Source: Sphingomonas profundi
Lineage (GTDB): Bacteria > Pseudomonadota > Alphaproteobacteria > Sphingomonadales > Sphingomonadaceae
DNA: 64,000 bases
Direction of reading: 5' to 3'
Assembly (NCBI RefSeq): GCF_009739515.1
Contig: NZ_CP046535.1
Location: forward strand, 2,852,001 to 2,916,000
The notes under the pieces were generated by a model, which was not told the origin of the DNA, did no database searches, and was given only the letters and a program-made list of their open reading frames with translations. Below, in pieces: positions 17,029 to 24,785 of the stretch (positions within the stretch are counted from its first letter, which is position 1; each line of letters begins with the position of its first letter). Made by a program: the position numbers and the translations under genes.

Positions 17029-19772
17029 GGCCGGACACCCTCCCCTTCCCCGCGCTCCCGTTCCCCGCGCTCCACGCCACGCACGGCGGCATCTGGCTGG
17101 CGCGGCCGGATGGCGGCGTGCGGCCCGTCTCGCGCGGCGAGGCGATCGGGCTGGCGGCGGAGACGCCGACGATCCTGCTGAACGCGCCCGTTACCGCCAC
17201 CCGGCTCGGCTATGGCGAGCTTTCGGGGCTGGACCTGCTGGAGCTCTACGCCTTCGTCCACCCCGCCTGCTTCGCCGTGCCGACGCCCGCCGGCCTCGCC
17301 CGCGCGCTCGATCTGCCGCCGCCGGGCGGCGATGCCGAGGCCGCCGCCTTCCTGCTGACGGTCGCCGCCGCCCTGCTGGCCCGGCTGGACGCGGCCGACT
17401 GGCCCGAGCGGGAGGGCGCGTGGAGCAGCGCGCAGGCGCTCGCCCGGTTGCGCTGGCCGTGGGCGGCGGCGGTGGCCCAGCGTCTGCGCAAGCCGGACCG
17501 GGCGGAGCGGTGGCTGTTCGCCCGCCTGCCGGAATGGGAGGAGGCGCCGCCCCGCCCGCAGCCGCGACCGATCGTGCTCGGCGATACCGAGACGCAGGCC
17601 AGCCTCGCGCGGCTGCTGGGCACCGGCGCGGAGCCGCGCGAGGGCCAGCGCCTCTACGCCGCCGCCGCCGCCCGCGCGTTCGATCCGCGTGTGGCGGAGG
17701 GGCGGCCCCACATGCTGCTGGCGGAGGCCGGCACCGGCATCGGCAAGACGCTCGGCTATCTCGCGCCGGCCGCCGCCTGGGCGGATGCGGCGGGCGGGCC
17801 GGTGTGGATCTCCACCTACACCAAGGCGCTGCAACGCCAGCTCGATCGCGAGACGCGCCGCGTCTTCCCGCATCCGGCCGAGCATCGCGAGCGGGTGGTC
17901 GTGCGGAAGGGCCGGGAGAATTATCTCTGCCTGCTCAATCTGGAGGATGCGTTGCAGGGCGGTTTCCAGGGCCGCGCCGCGATCCTCGCCCACCTCGTCG
18001 CGCGCTGGGCGGCCTACAGCAAGGATGGCGACATGGTCGGCGGCGATCTGCCCGGCTGGCTGCCGACCCTGTTCCGCCGCGCCGGCTCCACCGCGCTGAC
18101 CGACCGGCGCGGCGAGTGCGTCTATGCCGGCTGCCCGCACTATCGCCGCTGCTTCATCGAGCGATCGGCCCGCGCGGCCGACGCCGCCGACCTCGTCATC
18201 GCCAATCACGCGCTGGTGATGATCCTGGCCCAGCGCCGGCGCGAGGAGGGCGCGCCGCTCGCGCGGCTGGTGTTCGACGAGGGGCATCACCTGTTCGACG
18301 CCGCCGATTCCACCTTCGCCGTGGCGCTGACCGGGCAGGAGGCGATCGAGCTGCGCCGCTGGATCATCGGCCCGGAAGGCAAGGCGCGCGGCCGCCGGCG
18401 GGGCCTCGCCGCCCGCCTCTCCGACGTGGCGTCCTATGACGAGGAGGGCGGGCTGGCGCTGGAGGCCGCGCAGGCCGCCGCCGCCGCGCTGCCGGCCGAT
18501 TCGTGGCTGGGCCGCATGGCCGAGGATCTGCCGCTCGGCCCGCTCGAACGCCTGCTCGCCGCCGTTCGCGCGACCGTGTATGCACGCGCCCGCGCCGCCG
18601 ATGCGGGCTACGGGCTGGAGACCGAGGCGGCCGAGCTGGACGGCCCGCTCGTGGAGGCGGCGACGGGTGCCATCGAGGCGCTGGAGGCGCTCGTCCGCCC
18701 GCTCGTCCGCCTCAGGCAGCGGCTGGATGCGGTGCTGGAGGATGCTCCCGACTGGCTGGACGGCCCGGCCCGCGCGCGCATCGAGGGGGCGATCCACGGC
18801 CTGGGCCACCGCACCGGCATGATGGGCGCGTGGATCGCCCTGCTCGGCCGGCTCGGCGGCCCGGTCGATCCCGACTTCGTCGACTGGCTGGCGGTCGATC
18901 GGGTGGAGGGGCGCGAATATGATATCGGCCTGCATCGCCACTGGCTCGACCCCACCCGCCCGCTGGCGGAAACCGTCATCAAGCCCGCCCACGGCGTGGT
19001 CGTCACCTCCGCGACGCTGAAGGGCGGCGTCGGCGCCGACGGCGGCTGGGACGCGGCGGACGCGCGCGCCGGCGTGCCCCACCTCGATCACGCGCCGATG
19101 CGCTTCGCGGCGGCCAGCCCGTTCGATTATGCCGCCCTGGCCGAAGTGCTGATCGTCACCGATCTGAAGCGCGGCGACATGTCCGCACTGGCCGGCGCCT
19201 ATGCCCGGCTGATCGCGGCCGCCGACGGCGGCACGCTGGGCCTGTTCACCGCCGTGCAGCGGCTGAAGGCGGTCCATGCCCGCATCGCCGACCGGTTGGC
19301 GCGGGGCGGGCTGCCGCTCTACGCCCAGCATGTCGATCCGATCGACACCGGCACGCTGGTGGACATCTTCCGCGACGATCCGCGCGCCTCGCTGCTGGGC
19401 ACCGATGCGCTGCGCGACGGCGTGGACGTGCCCGGCGATTCGCTGCGGCTGGTGGTGATGGAGGGGGTGCCGTGGCCGCGCCCCACCGTGCTGCACGGCG
19501 CCCGCCGCGCGGCCGGCGGCGGCACCGCGCACGACGATCGCGTGGTGCGCGCGCGGCTGGCGCAGGCGTTCGGCCGGCTGATCCGCCGGGCCGACGATCG
19601 CGGCATCTTCGTCCTGCTCTCGGCGGCCACGCCCTCGCGCCTGCTCGATGCGTTCCCGCCCGGCACGCCGGTGACGCGGGTGACGCTGGACGAGGCGCTA
19701 GCGCGGGTCGCGACGCGTCTTTCCTCCGTCACCACTTTGCGGCATCACTCCGTGCGAGCGGAGGGAGCCTGA
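17025..19772 (+). CDS. DinG-type ATP-dependent DNA helicase (superfamily 2, XPD-like)
   Basis: 915 residues from a GTG that overlaps the previous stop. DinG/XPD helicases unwind DNA 5' to 3' and use a 4Fe-4S cluster. Visible: a non-conserved N-terminal region of about 180 residues, Walker A AEAGTGIGKTLGYL near residue 235, an Fe-S cysteine set (CVYAGCPHYRRC) near 364-376, DEAH-box VFDEGHHLF near 418, and C-terminal motifs including VVVTSATL, LGTDALRDGVDVPGDSL and QAFGRLIRR. Sphingomonad genomes commonly have this long version. Longer in-frame starts run through the preceding gene and are rejected. A short phosphatase gene follows. Confidence 0.9.
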   Translation: MRPDTLPFPALPFPALHATHGGIWLARPDGGVRPVSRGEAIGLAAETPTILLNAPVTATRLGYGELSGLDLLELYAFVHPACFAVPTPAGLARALDLPPPGGDAEAAAFLLTVAAALLARLDAADWPEREGAWSSAQALARLRWPWAAAVAQRLRKPDRAERWLFARLPEWEEAPPRPQPRPIVLGDTETQASLARLLGTGAEPREGQRLYAAAAARAFDPRVAEGRPHMLLAEAGTGIGKTLGYLAPAAAWADAAGGPVWISTYTKALQRQLDRETRRVFPHPAEHRERVVVRKGRENYLCLLNLEDALQGGFQGRAAILAHLVARWAAYSKDGDMVGGDLPGWLPTLFRRAGSTALTDRRGECVYAGCPHYRRCFIERSARAADAADLVIANHALVMILAQRRREEGAPLARLVFDEGHHLFDAADSTFAVALTGQEAIELRRWIIGPEGKARGRRRGLAARLSDVASYDEEGGLALEAAQAAAAALPADSWLGRMAEDLPLGPLERLLAAVRATVYARARAADAGYGLETEAAELDGPLVEAATGAIEALEALVRPLVRLRQRLDAVLEDAPDWLDGPARARIEGAIHGLGHRTGMMGAWIALLGRLGGPVDPDFVDWLAVDRVEGREYDIGLHRHWLDPTRPLAETVIKPAHGVVVTSATLKGGVGADGGWDAADARAGVPHLDHAPMRFAAASPFDYAALAEVLIVTDLKRGDMSALAGAYARLIAAADGGTLGLFTAVQRLKAVHARIADRLARGGLPLYAQHVDPIDTGTLVDIFRDDPRASLLGTDALRDGVDVPGDSLRLVVMEGVPWPRPTVLHGARRAAGGGTAHDDRVVRARLAQAFGRLIRRADDRGIFVLLSAATPSRLLDAFPPGTPVTRVTLDEALARVATRLSSVTTLRHHSVRAEGA

Positions 19773-19777
19773 TCCAG

Positions 19778-20323
19778 ATGAAGAAGCTGACGCTGCTGCG
19801 CCATGCGAAATCCGGCTGGGACGTGCAGGTGGCGCGCGATTTCGATCGGCCGCTCAACGCCAAGGGCCGGCGCGGGGCGCGGCGGATGGGCCGCTACATG
19901 AAGGACGAGGGGCTCGCCTACGACCATGTCGTCGCCTCCCCCGCGGTGCGCGTCGTCGATACGCTGGACGAGCTGTGGGACGGCTATGGCCGCTCGCTGA
20001 GCGCGGTGCTGGACAAGCGCATCTATCTCGCCTCGTGCGTCACCCTGCTGGATGTGGTGCAGGAGGCGCCGGACGGGGCCGGGCACATCCTGCTCAGCGG
20101 CCACAATCCGGGCATGGAGGACATGATCCTGATGCTGGTGCCCGACAAGGCGGGCGACGACCTGCGGGACATGGTGGAGGACAAGTACCCCACCTCGGCG
20201 CTCGCCGAGATGGAGTTCGACGTCGACCGCTGGGAGGATGTGAAGCCGCGCACCGGTCGCCTCGTCCGCTTCGTCCGCCCACGCGACCTCGATCCGTCGC
20301 TGGGGCCGGACGCCGAAGGCTGA
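19778..20323 (+). CDS. Histidine phosphatase family protein (SixA-like)
   Basis: 181 residues. The phosphohistidine signature LTLLRHAKSGWD lies at the N-terminus (catalytic His in RHA), with the second catalytic His in LSGHNPGMEDM and the conserved ASPAVRVVDT. SixA-type proteins dephosphorylate phosphohistidine in phosphorelay or PTS proteins; the target here is unknown. ATG 19778 is preceded by GAGGG and begins 5 bp after the helicase stop, so it is in the same transcription unit. It is the last chromosomal protein gene before the tRNA and prophage. Confidence 0.88.
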   Translation: MKKLTLLRHAKSGWDVQVARDFDRPLNAKGRRGARRMGRYMKDEGLAYDHVVASPAVRVVDTLDELWDGYGRSLSAVLDKRIYLASCVTLLDVVQEAPDGAGHILLSGHNPGMEDMILMLVPDKAGDDLRDMVEDKYPTSALAEMEFDVDRWEDVKPRTGRLVRFVRPRDLDPSLGPDAEG

Positions 20324-20382
20324 TCGCCGCCAGGCCCTGGCCCGCCCGCCCGGATCCACGCCGCCGGCGCTGCAAAGGGTGC

Positions 20383-20411
20383 TTGAACGATCCGAAATCC
20401 CCTCCTATAGC
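20383..20411 (+). promoter_or_regulatory. Sigma-70-type promoter of tRNA-Pro
   Basis: TTGAAC (20383-20388) and TATAGC (20406-20411) are separated by exactly 17 bp. Transcription would start about 35 nt upstream of the mature tRNA 5' end. Confidence 0.7.
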
Positions 20412-20453
20412 GGCGCCGCTGTCGCACCGCTCCCTTGTGGAGCCGGGCTCCGT

Positions 20454-20530
20454 CGGGGAGTAGCTCAGCCTGGTAGAGCACTGTCTTCGGGAGGCAGGGG
20501 CCGGAGGTTCGAATCCTCTCTCCCCGACCA
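20454..20530 (+). tRNA. tRNA-Pro (anticodon CGG), prophage attachment target
   Basis: 77 nt with encoded CCA. Acceptor stem CGGGGAG / CTCCCCG, D arm GCTCAGCCTGGTAGAGC, anticodon stem CTGTC / GGCAG with loop TTCGGGA (anticodon CGG, reads CCG), T arm with TTCGAAT. All arms pair, so the gene is intact. An integrase gene begins 75 bp downstream, pointing toward the tRNA, the usual arrangement when a phage integrates in the tRNA 3' half and restores it. Confidence 0.96.
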
Positions 20531-20567
20531 GCTTTTCAGCCAGTTTCTGGCCGATCTGCACAGGATG

Positions 20568-20589
20568 CCGAGGTTCATTTGAACCTCGG
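20568..20589. repeat. Inverted repeat between tRNA-Pro and the integrase
   Basis: CCGAGGTTCA-TT-TGAACCTCGG, a 22-bp hyphenated palindrome, with a further GAGGTTCA at 20600-20607 overlapping the integrase stop. It lies in the putative attL arm. It could be an integrase/excisionase arm site or a terminator hairpin; no T run follows. Confidence 0.6.
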
Positions 20590-20604
20590 CGGTTCTAGCG
20601 AGGT

Positions 20605-21579
20605 TCACCAGTTGCCAGCGTTGGCCGCAGTCCGCAGGTATGCGGGGCTGAAGCGGGCATAGTGCTTCTCCGTCGTCCGGCTGTCGTCATGCCCCATAAG
20701 CTGGGCCAGTTCGGGCATTGAGATGCCATCCTCAGCCCGCCAGACACAGCCGGTATGGCGCAGCGTGTAGGGCGTTGCCTGGACAGCGCTCCTTTCGCTC
20801 GCCGCGGCGAACGCCTTCTTGATGCTTGCCACGGCCTTACCACCGCGCTCGATCACGAATTCCGATTGGCGCGCCTCGTAGGCGGCTTTCAGCGGAGCGA
20901 GAGCGTAATCGGCGATCGGCACGATCGGCCGGCGCTTCGCCGTTTGAATGCGCCCCCGCGGGTTGAGGTCGATGATGCCGCGATCAAAGTCGACGCGATC
21001 CCAGGTGAGCTGCAGGATTGCCATCGGCCGGGCGCATGTCGCGATCGCGAGCACCATGTAGAGTTGCGCATGAGGCGCCCGCACGGCAGCGAGAAATCGT
21101 CGGAACTGCTCGCGGGTCAGGTGCCGCTCCTTCCGTGCAGGCGGCGCGGGCCGCCAGATCGTCGGTGCCTCCTGGATCAGCTTCTTGCCTTTCGCCCAGC
21201 GCAGCGCGACGGCGAGCATGCCCAGCTCGTAGCGCATAGTCGCCGCCGACACGCCGCGGCGATCGGCGTAGGCTCGGCACATCTCCTCGTCGATCAGCCT
21301 GGGCGAGACGTCTTCCCAGAAGGTGCGCATCGCCTTCCACGCATCTGCCTGTCGCGTGACGGTGGCGATGCCCTCGCGCTCACGATCCTCGCGATAGGCC
21401 GCTATCAGCCGCCCCACGGGCCAGGAAGTACGGTCCCCAAGACGCCAGCGTTGCCGTGCTTCGGCTTCCGCCCCGACCCGATCGGCCGCGGCAAGGGTGT
21501 GCCGCCGGCGGGTCCCGGCGGCGTCTCGCCAGACGAGGGCGAAACCATCGCGGAACCGCTGGACGCTGTATTCAGACAT
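20605..21579 (-). CDS. int: Phage integrase, tyrosine recombinase
   Basis: 324 residues. The N-terminal SAM-like DNA-binding domain is followed by a catalytic domain with the first Arg in [18 protein letters not shown], the second Arg in TPYTLRHTG, His in [13 protein letters not shown] and the nucleophile Tyr in KHYARFSP, so all main catalytic positions are present; the usual His of the H-x-x-R motif is Tyr. It probably catalyses integration at the adjacent tRNA-Pro. It is the last gene of the minus-strand early operon and its start overlaps the excisionase-like gene by 175 bp in another frame. Confidence 0.93.
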   Translation of the reverse strand: MSEYSVQRFRDGFALVWRDAAGTRRRHTLAAADRVGAEAEARQRWRLGDRTSWPVGRLIAAYREDREREGIATVTRQADAWKAMRTFWEDVSPRLIDEEMCRAYADRRGVSAATMRYELGMLAVALRWAKGKKLIQEAPTIWRPAPPARKERHLTREQFRRFLAAVRAPHAQLYMVLAIATCARPMAILQLTWDRVDFDRGIIDLNPRGRIQTAKRRPIVPIADYALAPLKAAYEARQSEFVIERGGKAVASIKKAFAAASERSAVQATPYTLRHTGCVWRAEDGISMPELAQLMGHDDSRTTEKHYARFSPAYLRTAANAGNW

Positions 21580-21728
21580 TCGAACCTCTCGACCTCCTCG
21601 GGGCGCACGCGAATCGCCGCGCCGATTCGAAACGGCTGCAGCTTACCCTCGGAGATCAGCTTGCGGACCATGCTCTGGCTGCAGCCCCAATGCGCGGCCA
21701 AGCTCGAGACGGTGAAAGCCTTCGGCAT
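21405..21728 (-). CDS. Excisionase-like helix-turn-helix protein
   Basis: 107 residues. The first 55 form a MerR/Xis-type winged helix (AFTVSSLAAHWGCSQSMVRK, ISEGKLQPFRIGAAIRVRPEEV), as in phage excisionases and AlpA-like factors; the remainder is a Pro/Gly-rich tail. It sits directly upstream of the integrase, where xis usually lies. The C-terminal tail overlaps the integrase gene by 175 bp, which is long for such a pair; codons in this overlap may be constrained mainly by the integrase. ATG 21728 starts two bases before the methylase stop. Confidence 0.75.
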   Translation of the reverse strand: MPKAFTVSSLAAHWGCSQSMVRKLISEGKLQPFRIGAAIRVRPEEVERFECLNTASSGSAMVSPSSGETPPGPAGGTPLPRPIGSGRKPKHGNAGVLGTVLPGPWGG

Positions 21729-21730
21729 GA

Positions 21731-22279
21731 TCAAATTTCGATGGGCTCGAAGCGATCCACATCGTTGCCCCAGGCATCCCAACCCCGACGGCGTTGACGT
21801 GCGAACAGCTCCACATACGGCCCGTCGAACATCGCCTCGATGTCGGACGAAACACGATCCGGTTTGCGGCTGTGCTCACGCACCGGCTCAACAATCAGCT
21901 GACGCACGGCGCGGCTCTTGGGCAGACCCACGCGGCCAGCCATTCCCAACAAGCAGGTTTCTGGATTGGCATGGGTGTAGTAGCCGGTGCCGAGATGCCA
22001 GCCGGTGTCTAGCCGGGTTCGCTTCGCCCATGTGAAGGCGGTCGTCACGTACCGAAATCCCCAGCGGCGCATGACGTCGATCCCTTGATCGAGCATCGAA
22101 TCCGTCACCCAAAGAAACAAAGCGCACGAGTCGCTGGCGAGATGGCCGACAGGAAGACTCTTTATTTGCTCGATCGACATGGTCGGATAGTGGCGGTTTG
22201 CATTCCGGCTCTCACCTTTGGCTGAGTAGTTTTCAAACGGCCATGCCGGGTCGGCGAGGATCACTCTATAGCCAAACAT
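21731..22279 (-). CDS. MT-A70-family adenine methyltransferase
   Basis: 182 residues. MT-A70 enzymes are SAM-dependent N6-adenine methyltransferases; phage members methylate DNA and may protect against restriction. The catalytic motif appears as ILADPAWPFENYS (DPAW variant of DPPW) near the N-terminus; FLWVTDSMLDQGIDVMRRWGF and the C-terminal VREHSRKPDRV are also typical. ATG 22279 is chosen because GAGGGG stands about 7 nt upstream; in-frame ATGs at 22312/22315 overlap the stop of the DUF5131 remnant and remain possible. It belongs to the early operon. Confidence 0.87.
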   Translation of the reverse strand: MFGYRVILADPAWPFENYSAKGESRNANRHYPTMSIEQIKSLPVGHLASDSCALFLWVTDSMLDQGIDVMRRWGFRYVTTAFTWAKRTRLDTGWHLGTGYYTHANPETCLLGMAGRVGLPKSRAVRQLIVEPVREHSRKPDRVSSDIEAMFDGPYVELFARQRRRGWDAWGNDVDRFEPIEI

Positions 22280-22311
22280 GCGCAGCCCCTCGAAGGGAGG
22301 TCCCATTTGCA

Positions 22312-22398
22312 TCATCGGCGCCCGGGGGAGAGGACCGAGCACCCGTTGATGATGTTCCAAGTCGCGTCAGTCCACTCGATCTTGCTGGTGACACCCAT
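22312..22398 (-). pseudogene. Truncated DUF5131 (phage Gp37/Gp68-type) remnant
   Basis: The ATG at 22398 overlaps the previous stop (TGATG) and opens a 28-codon frame reading TSKIEWTDATWNIINGCS, then VLSPG. This matches from memory the N-terminus of phage Gp37/Gp68 (DUF5131) proteins, where the next residues form a cysteine-rich radical-SAM-like start. Here the frame runs into RR and a stop right where the Cys motif should begin, so most of the gene was deleted. Confidence 0.7.
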
Positions 22399-22862
22399 CA
22401 GCCCCGCCCTCCTGGCCCGGTAAGCAGCATCTGAGGCGGCCCGCCGGCATATTGGTCAGCGATCGGCGCGCTGACGCGCTCGTAAACGGTGAAACCGTCA
22501 GGCAGCACGACGTTGGCAAGGAACGCCTGCTCGAACGTCTCGACCTTGCTCTCGACGCTCTCGAGCTTGGCCTTGATCACGAGCAGCAGGGCGCGGGCCC
22601 GCTGGCGGTGCCGCTGGTCGAGGATCTCGCGCCGCTTCACCTCAGGCAGCGTATTTCGGCGACCGTCATACTTTGGCATTTCCTCGATGGCAGGCAGCAG
22701 CACGCGAAAGCGGATCCGCCGATCGGCCAGCAGAAACTCGATAAAGAAGCTGCCAGGCTGCTCAGCCTGCGCGATGTGCGTGGCGCCGGCCTTCTTAACG
22801 AGCCCGATGATCTCGCCGATCGACTTCTCGACCGGCACTGTGGTGGTCTCGGCATACGCCAT
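22398..22862 (-). CDS. Phage early protein of unknown function
   Basis: 154 residues. The N-terminus (ETTTVPVEKSIGEIIGLVKK) and the central block FFIEFLLADRRIRFRVLLP, followed by a basic helix (RREILDQRHRQRARALLLV), match an uncharacterised phage family I have seen in actinobacterial and alphaproteobacterial phages, but I cannot name a function. Start and stop overlap both neighbours (TGATG at each end), so it is translationally coupled within the early operon. Confidence 0.75.
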   Translation of the reverse strand: MAYAETTTVPVEKSIGEIIGLVKKAGATHIAQAEQPGSFFIEFLLADRRIRFRVLLPAIEEMPKYDGRRNTLPEVKRREILDQRHRQRARALLLVIKAKLESVESKVETFEQAFLANVVLPDGFTVYERVSAPIADQYAGGPPQMLLTGPGGRG

Positions 22863-23371
22863 CACGCCGCCTCCACGAACATGCGGGCCGCATCGGCCGC
22901 GTCGGGGAGCGTCCAGAAGCCCTGTCGACCCTTCACCCAGACCGGCTCCGCAAGCGGCTGGACGTCGCTGAGCGGCCAACCCCAATTCTGCTCTTCGAGC
23001 CGGTCGCTATCGACGGGATAGCCGTGGTCAGCAGCGAGGCGTGGCTCGCCGATCACCGCCGTACCGAGCAGACATGATAGCGGGGCCAGTTCCGGCGCCG
23101 TCAGCAGAGTGCTGAGGAAGTCGAGCGCGATTGGGATGTCGAGGCCGGTGGGGTGATCGATCGGCTCGCCCGCGAGGTGTTGTCGCCCCTCGTGGATGCA
23201 GTCCGTGATCAGCTGATAGACTTCGATCTTCGCGACCTTGCGGGTGCCGGCGTGAATGCCGATCCGCTGGCCGTGCATAGACCTCGGCGCGTACCAGCTA
23301 CGCCACTCGATCGGCTTGGCGCCGATCATGATCAGCGAAGCCCAAGGCTGCCATATCGTCAGGCACTTCAT
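22862..23371 (-). CDS. ASCH-domain-like phage protein
   Basis: 169 residues starting MKCLTIWQPWASLIMIGAKP and continuing IEWRSW, with RIGIHAGTR soon after. The pattern of a leading beta strand, Q-P-W, G-x-K and R-S-W resembles ASCH (PUA-like) domains, which bind RNA or modified nucleotides; phage members are common but uncharacterised. The C-terminal part contains GTAVIGEPR, typical of the fold's strands, then NWGWPLSDVQPLAEPVWVKGRQGFW. ATG 23371 overlaps the previous stop (ATGA). Earlier in-frame codons would run through the neighbouring gene. Confidence 0.72.
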   Translation of the reverse strand: MKCLTIWQPWASLIMIGAKPIEWRSWYAPRSMHGQRIGIHAGTRKVAKIEVYQLITDCIHEGRQHLAGEPIDHPTGLDIPIALDFLSTLLTAPELAPLSCLLGTAVIGEPRLAADHGYPVDSDRLEEQNWGWPLSDVQPLAEPVWVKGRQGFWTLPDAADAARMFVEAA

Positions 23372-23604
23372 AGCTTTTCTCCGATGATGCGCGCAGCAAG
23401 CGCGCCGGGTGAATTGGCGGTGTGCCAGGTCCGCGCTTCGAGGATCGCGGCGGACCAGTCTTCCAGGCGCCGGTCGGCCCAAGCGGAATTGATCGCGTCG
23501 CGAAGGTGGCGCGGTGTTCGCAGCCAATGAGGCCGGCACATGACGTGGCTATTCCGGACCGCTTCCTTGCAGCCAGGAGCTCCGCACTCGTGCAGCCGGG
23601 TCAT
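23368..23604 (-). CDS. Small phage protein with Cys/His cluster
   Basis: 78 residues. The N-terminus has HECGAPGCKEAV and MCRPHW, giving C-x4-C ... C-x2-H, a likely zinc-binding knuckle. The rest is helical (RHLRDAINSAWADRRLEDWSAAILEA). No named family is recognised. Overlaps both neighbours by four bases (ATGA), consistent with a tightly packed early operon. Confidence 0.7.
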   Translation of the reverse strand: MTRLHECGAPGCKEAVRNSHVMCRPHWLRTPRHLRDAINSAWADRRLEDWSAAILEARTWHTANSPGALAARIIGEKL

Positions 23605-23834
23605 GACGCGCGGCCTTGCTTCACGAGACAGTGGAACCGCTGCCGGATCGCCGCCTCGGTCCTGCCAGGCAGGAGAGCGGCGCAGGCCTTTGCACCTCGA
23701 TCCTGGTAATAAGTCCGCAGGATCTGTTCTTCGCGCGTCGACCAGCGGCTAGATGTCGGAAGATCCTCGGCGGTGAAGCCGGTGCGGATCGGTCGCCCGG
23801 GGGCGTTGGCGGCGAGGATGGCGGAGAGGTCCAT
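23601..23834 (-). CDS. Small phage protein with Myb/SANT-like helix-turn-helix
   Basis: 77 residues. The second half, RWSTREEQILRTYYQDRGAK followed by PGRTEAAIRQRFHCL, has the W-S/T-x-x-E-E-x-I-L ... G-R-T-x-x-A-I-x-x-R pattern of SANT/Myb-like DNA-binding folds that are common in small phage proteins. It probably binds DNA, but the target is unknown. Overlaps the next gene by ATGA. Confidence 0.7.
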   Translation of the reverse strand: MDLSAILAANAPGRPIRTGFTAEDLPTSSRWSTREEQILRTYYQDRGAKACAALLPGRTEAAIRQRFHCLVKQGRAS

Positions 23835-23841
23835 GTCGCCC

Positions 23842-24039
23842 TCACCAGCCGAGGGCGCGTGCGGCCGCGCCTACCGCAACACGGCCCGGAAAGAGGATGA
23901 AGCCGGCGAGTGCCACGAAAAGACAGAAGCCGGTGCTGGTATGCTCTGCGCGCAGCTGCCTCAGCTCCACTCGTCGCAGGTGGCGGCAGCGCGGGCAGGC
24001 GCAGTTTGGCGCATGGGCGCGAATCGGATCATGCTTCAT
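23842..24039 (-). CDS. Small membrane protein with CxC-CxxC-like cysteines
   Basis: 65 residues. The N-terminal NCACPRCRHLRR gives a possible zinc knuckle, followed by a basic helix and one hydrophobic span (CLFVALAGFILF) near the C-terminus. ATG 24039 overlaps the stop of the upstream gene (ATGA), which supports it over earlier in-frame starts. Function unknown; membrane location inferred from the single segment. Confidence 0.6.
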   Translation of the reverse strand: MKHDPIRAHAPNCACPRCRHLRRVELRQLRAEHTSTGFCLFVALAGFILFPGRVAVGAAARALGW

Positions 24040-24458
24040 GCCGCCCTCCGCTGTGAACGGCGGTGCGCCTTCTGCTCGCAGACGGAGCAGGTAAGCCCCT
24101 CCCCGATCGAGCAATCCTCGCCGTCACGGCCGATGCAAGGTGTCCAGCTGGTGCAGCCGCAGCTGCGGCAAATTGTCGGGTGATGAGCCGGTGCTTCGTC
24201 GCGGAGCTGGCGGTACACAGCGGGGTCGAACGGAAATGCGCGCTGATAATCGTCGACGAGGTAATCCTCGCGGATCATCGCTCCGGGAAGCTCCGCACGG
24301 CGCAGCGTCGCCTCGACGTCGGCGGCGTGTTCCGGCCGTCTGTAATAAGGCTTGGCCGCCTGCGCGATCGTCAGGCCAGCGGCCTCACGGCGCAGACGAA
24401 TATATTCCGCAGGCGTCAACGGCGGGACAAGCCCGGGCAGGATCGGGTCGTTCGGCAT
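24036..24458 (-). CDS. Phage protein: Cro-like N-terminus plus zinc-binding C-terminus
   Basis: 140 residues starting MPNDPILPGL. The first part (LTPAEYIRLRREAAGLTIAQAAK) looks like a Cro/XRE-type helix-turn-helix; the C-terminus carries six or more cysteines (ICRSCGCTSWTPCIG, CSIGEGLTCSVCEQK), likely a zinc ribbon. AAAGGAA 5 nt before ATG 24458 supports this start. The same layout is repeated in the frameshifted gene just upstream, so the pair arose by duplication. A longer reading frame would fuse both genes but only because of the frameshift described there. Confidence 0.75.
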   Translation of the reverse strand: MPNDPILPGLVPPLTPAEYIRLRREAAGLTIAQAAKPYYRRPEHAADVEATLRRAELPGAMIREDYLVDDYQRAFPFDPAVYRQLRDEAPAHHPTICRSCGCTSWTPCIGRDGEDCSIGEGLTCSVCEQKAHRRSQRRAA

Positions 24459-24469
24459 CGAAGTTCCTT

Positions 24470-24785
24470 TCAGGCGACTTCGGTGGAGGGAAGATCGGCG
24501 CCGAGCGCGACCGCGCCGGCGCAGTGCGTGCAGGTGTCGGGGTCGTGGGCCGCAGACGAGCTGCTCGTAGACGAAGCGATCGAACGCGAAGGCGCCTCGC
24601 AGGCGATCGAAAAAGCCCGGCGATGGCACGTGCTCATCGGTCTCGATCAGCTTCACCAGCGCCTTGTTGAACGTCACCCAAGCGTCCGTGACGGAGATCA
24701 GGACCGCGACATCGTCGATCGAGAGGCCGGCGGACTCGCGTCGGCGGCGGAGGTACGCTCCCGCCGTGAGCGGCTCGGCGATCAC
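24470..24785 (-). pseudogene. Frameshifted paralogue of the preceding Cro-like/zinc protein
   Basis: The ATG at 24785 opens a frame with AGAYLRRRRESAGLSIDDVA (same HTH-like block as the neighbour) through AFAFDRFVYEQL. After this the frame becomes Arg-rich and reads on into the next gene. The shifted frame gives AAHDPDTCTHCAGAVALGAD ending at a stop at 24472-24470, 11 bp before the neighbour's ATG, and aligns with the neighbour's HHPTICRSCG. So one base has been lost or gained near 24553-24562, or there is a sequencing error. Confidence 0.7.

Noticed and set aside
16533-19532. 999-codon open frame on the minus strand opposite the helicase
   Set aside because: Arg/Gly/Ala-rich shadow of a GC-rich gene with no domain signal; the plus strand has clear helicase motifs.
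24036-24785. Single 249-residue protein spanning both HTH/zinc modules
   Set aside because: The second module has its own Shine-Dalgarno and ATG, and the missing cysteine end of the first module is found in the other frame, so the fusion is a frameshift artefact.
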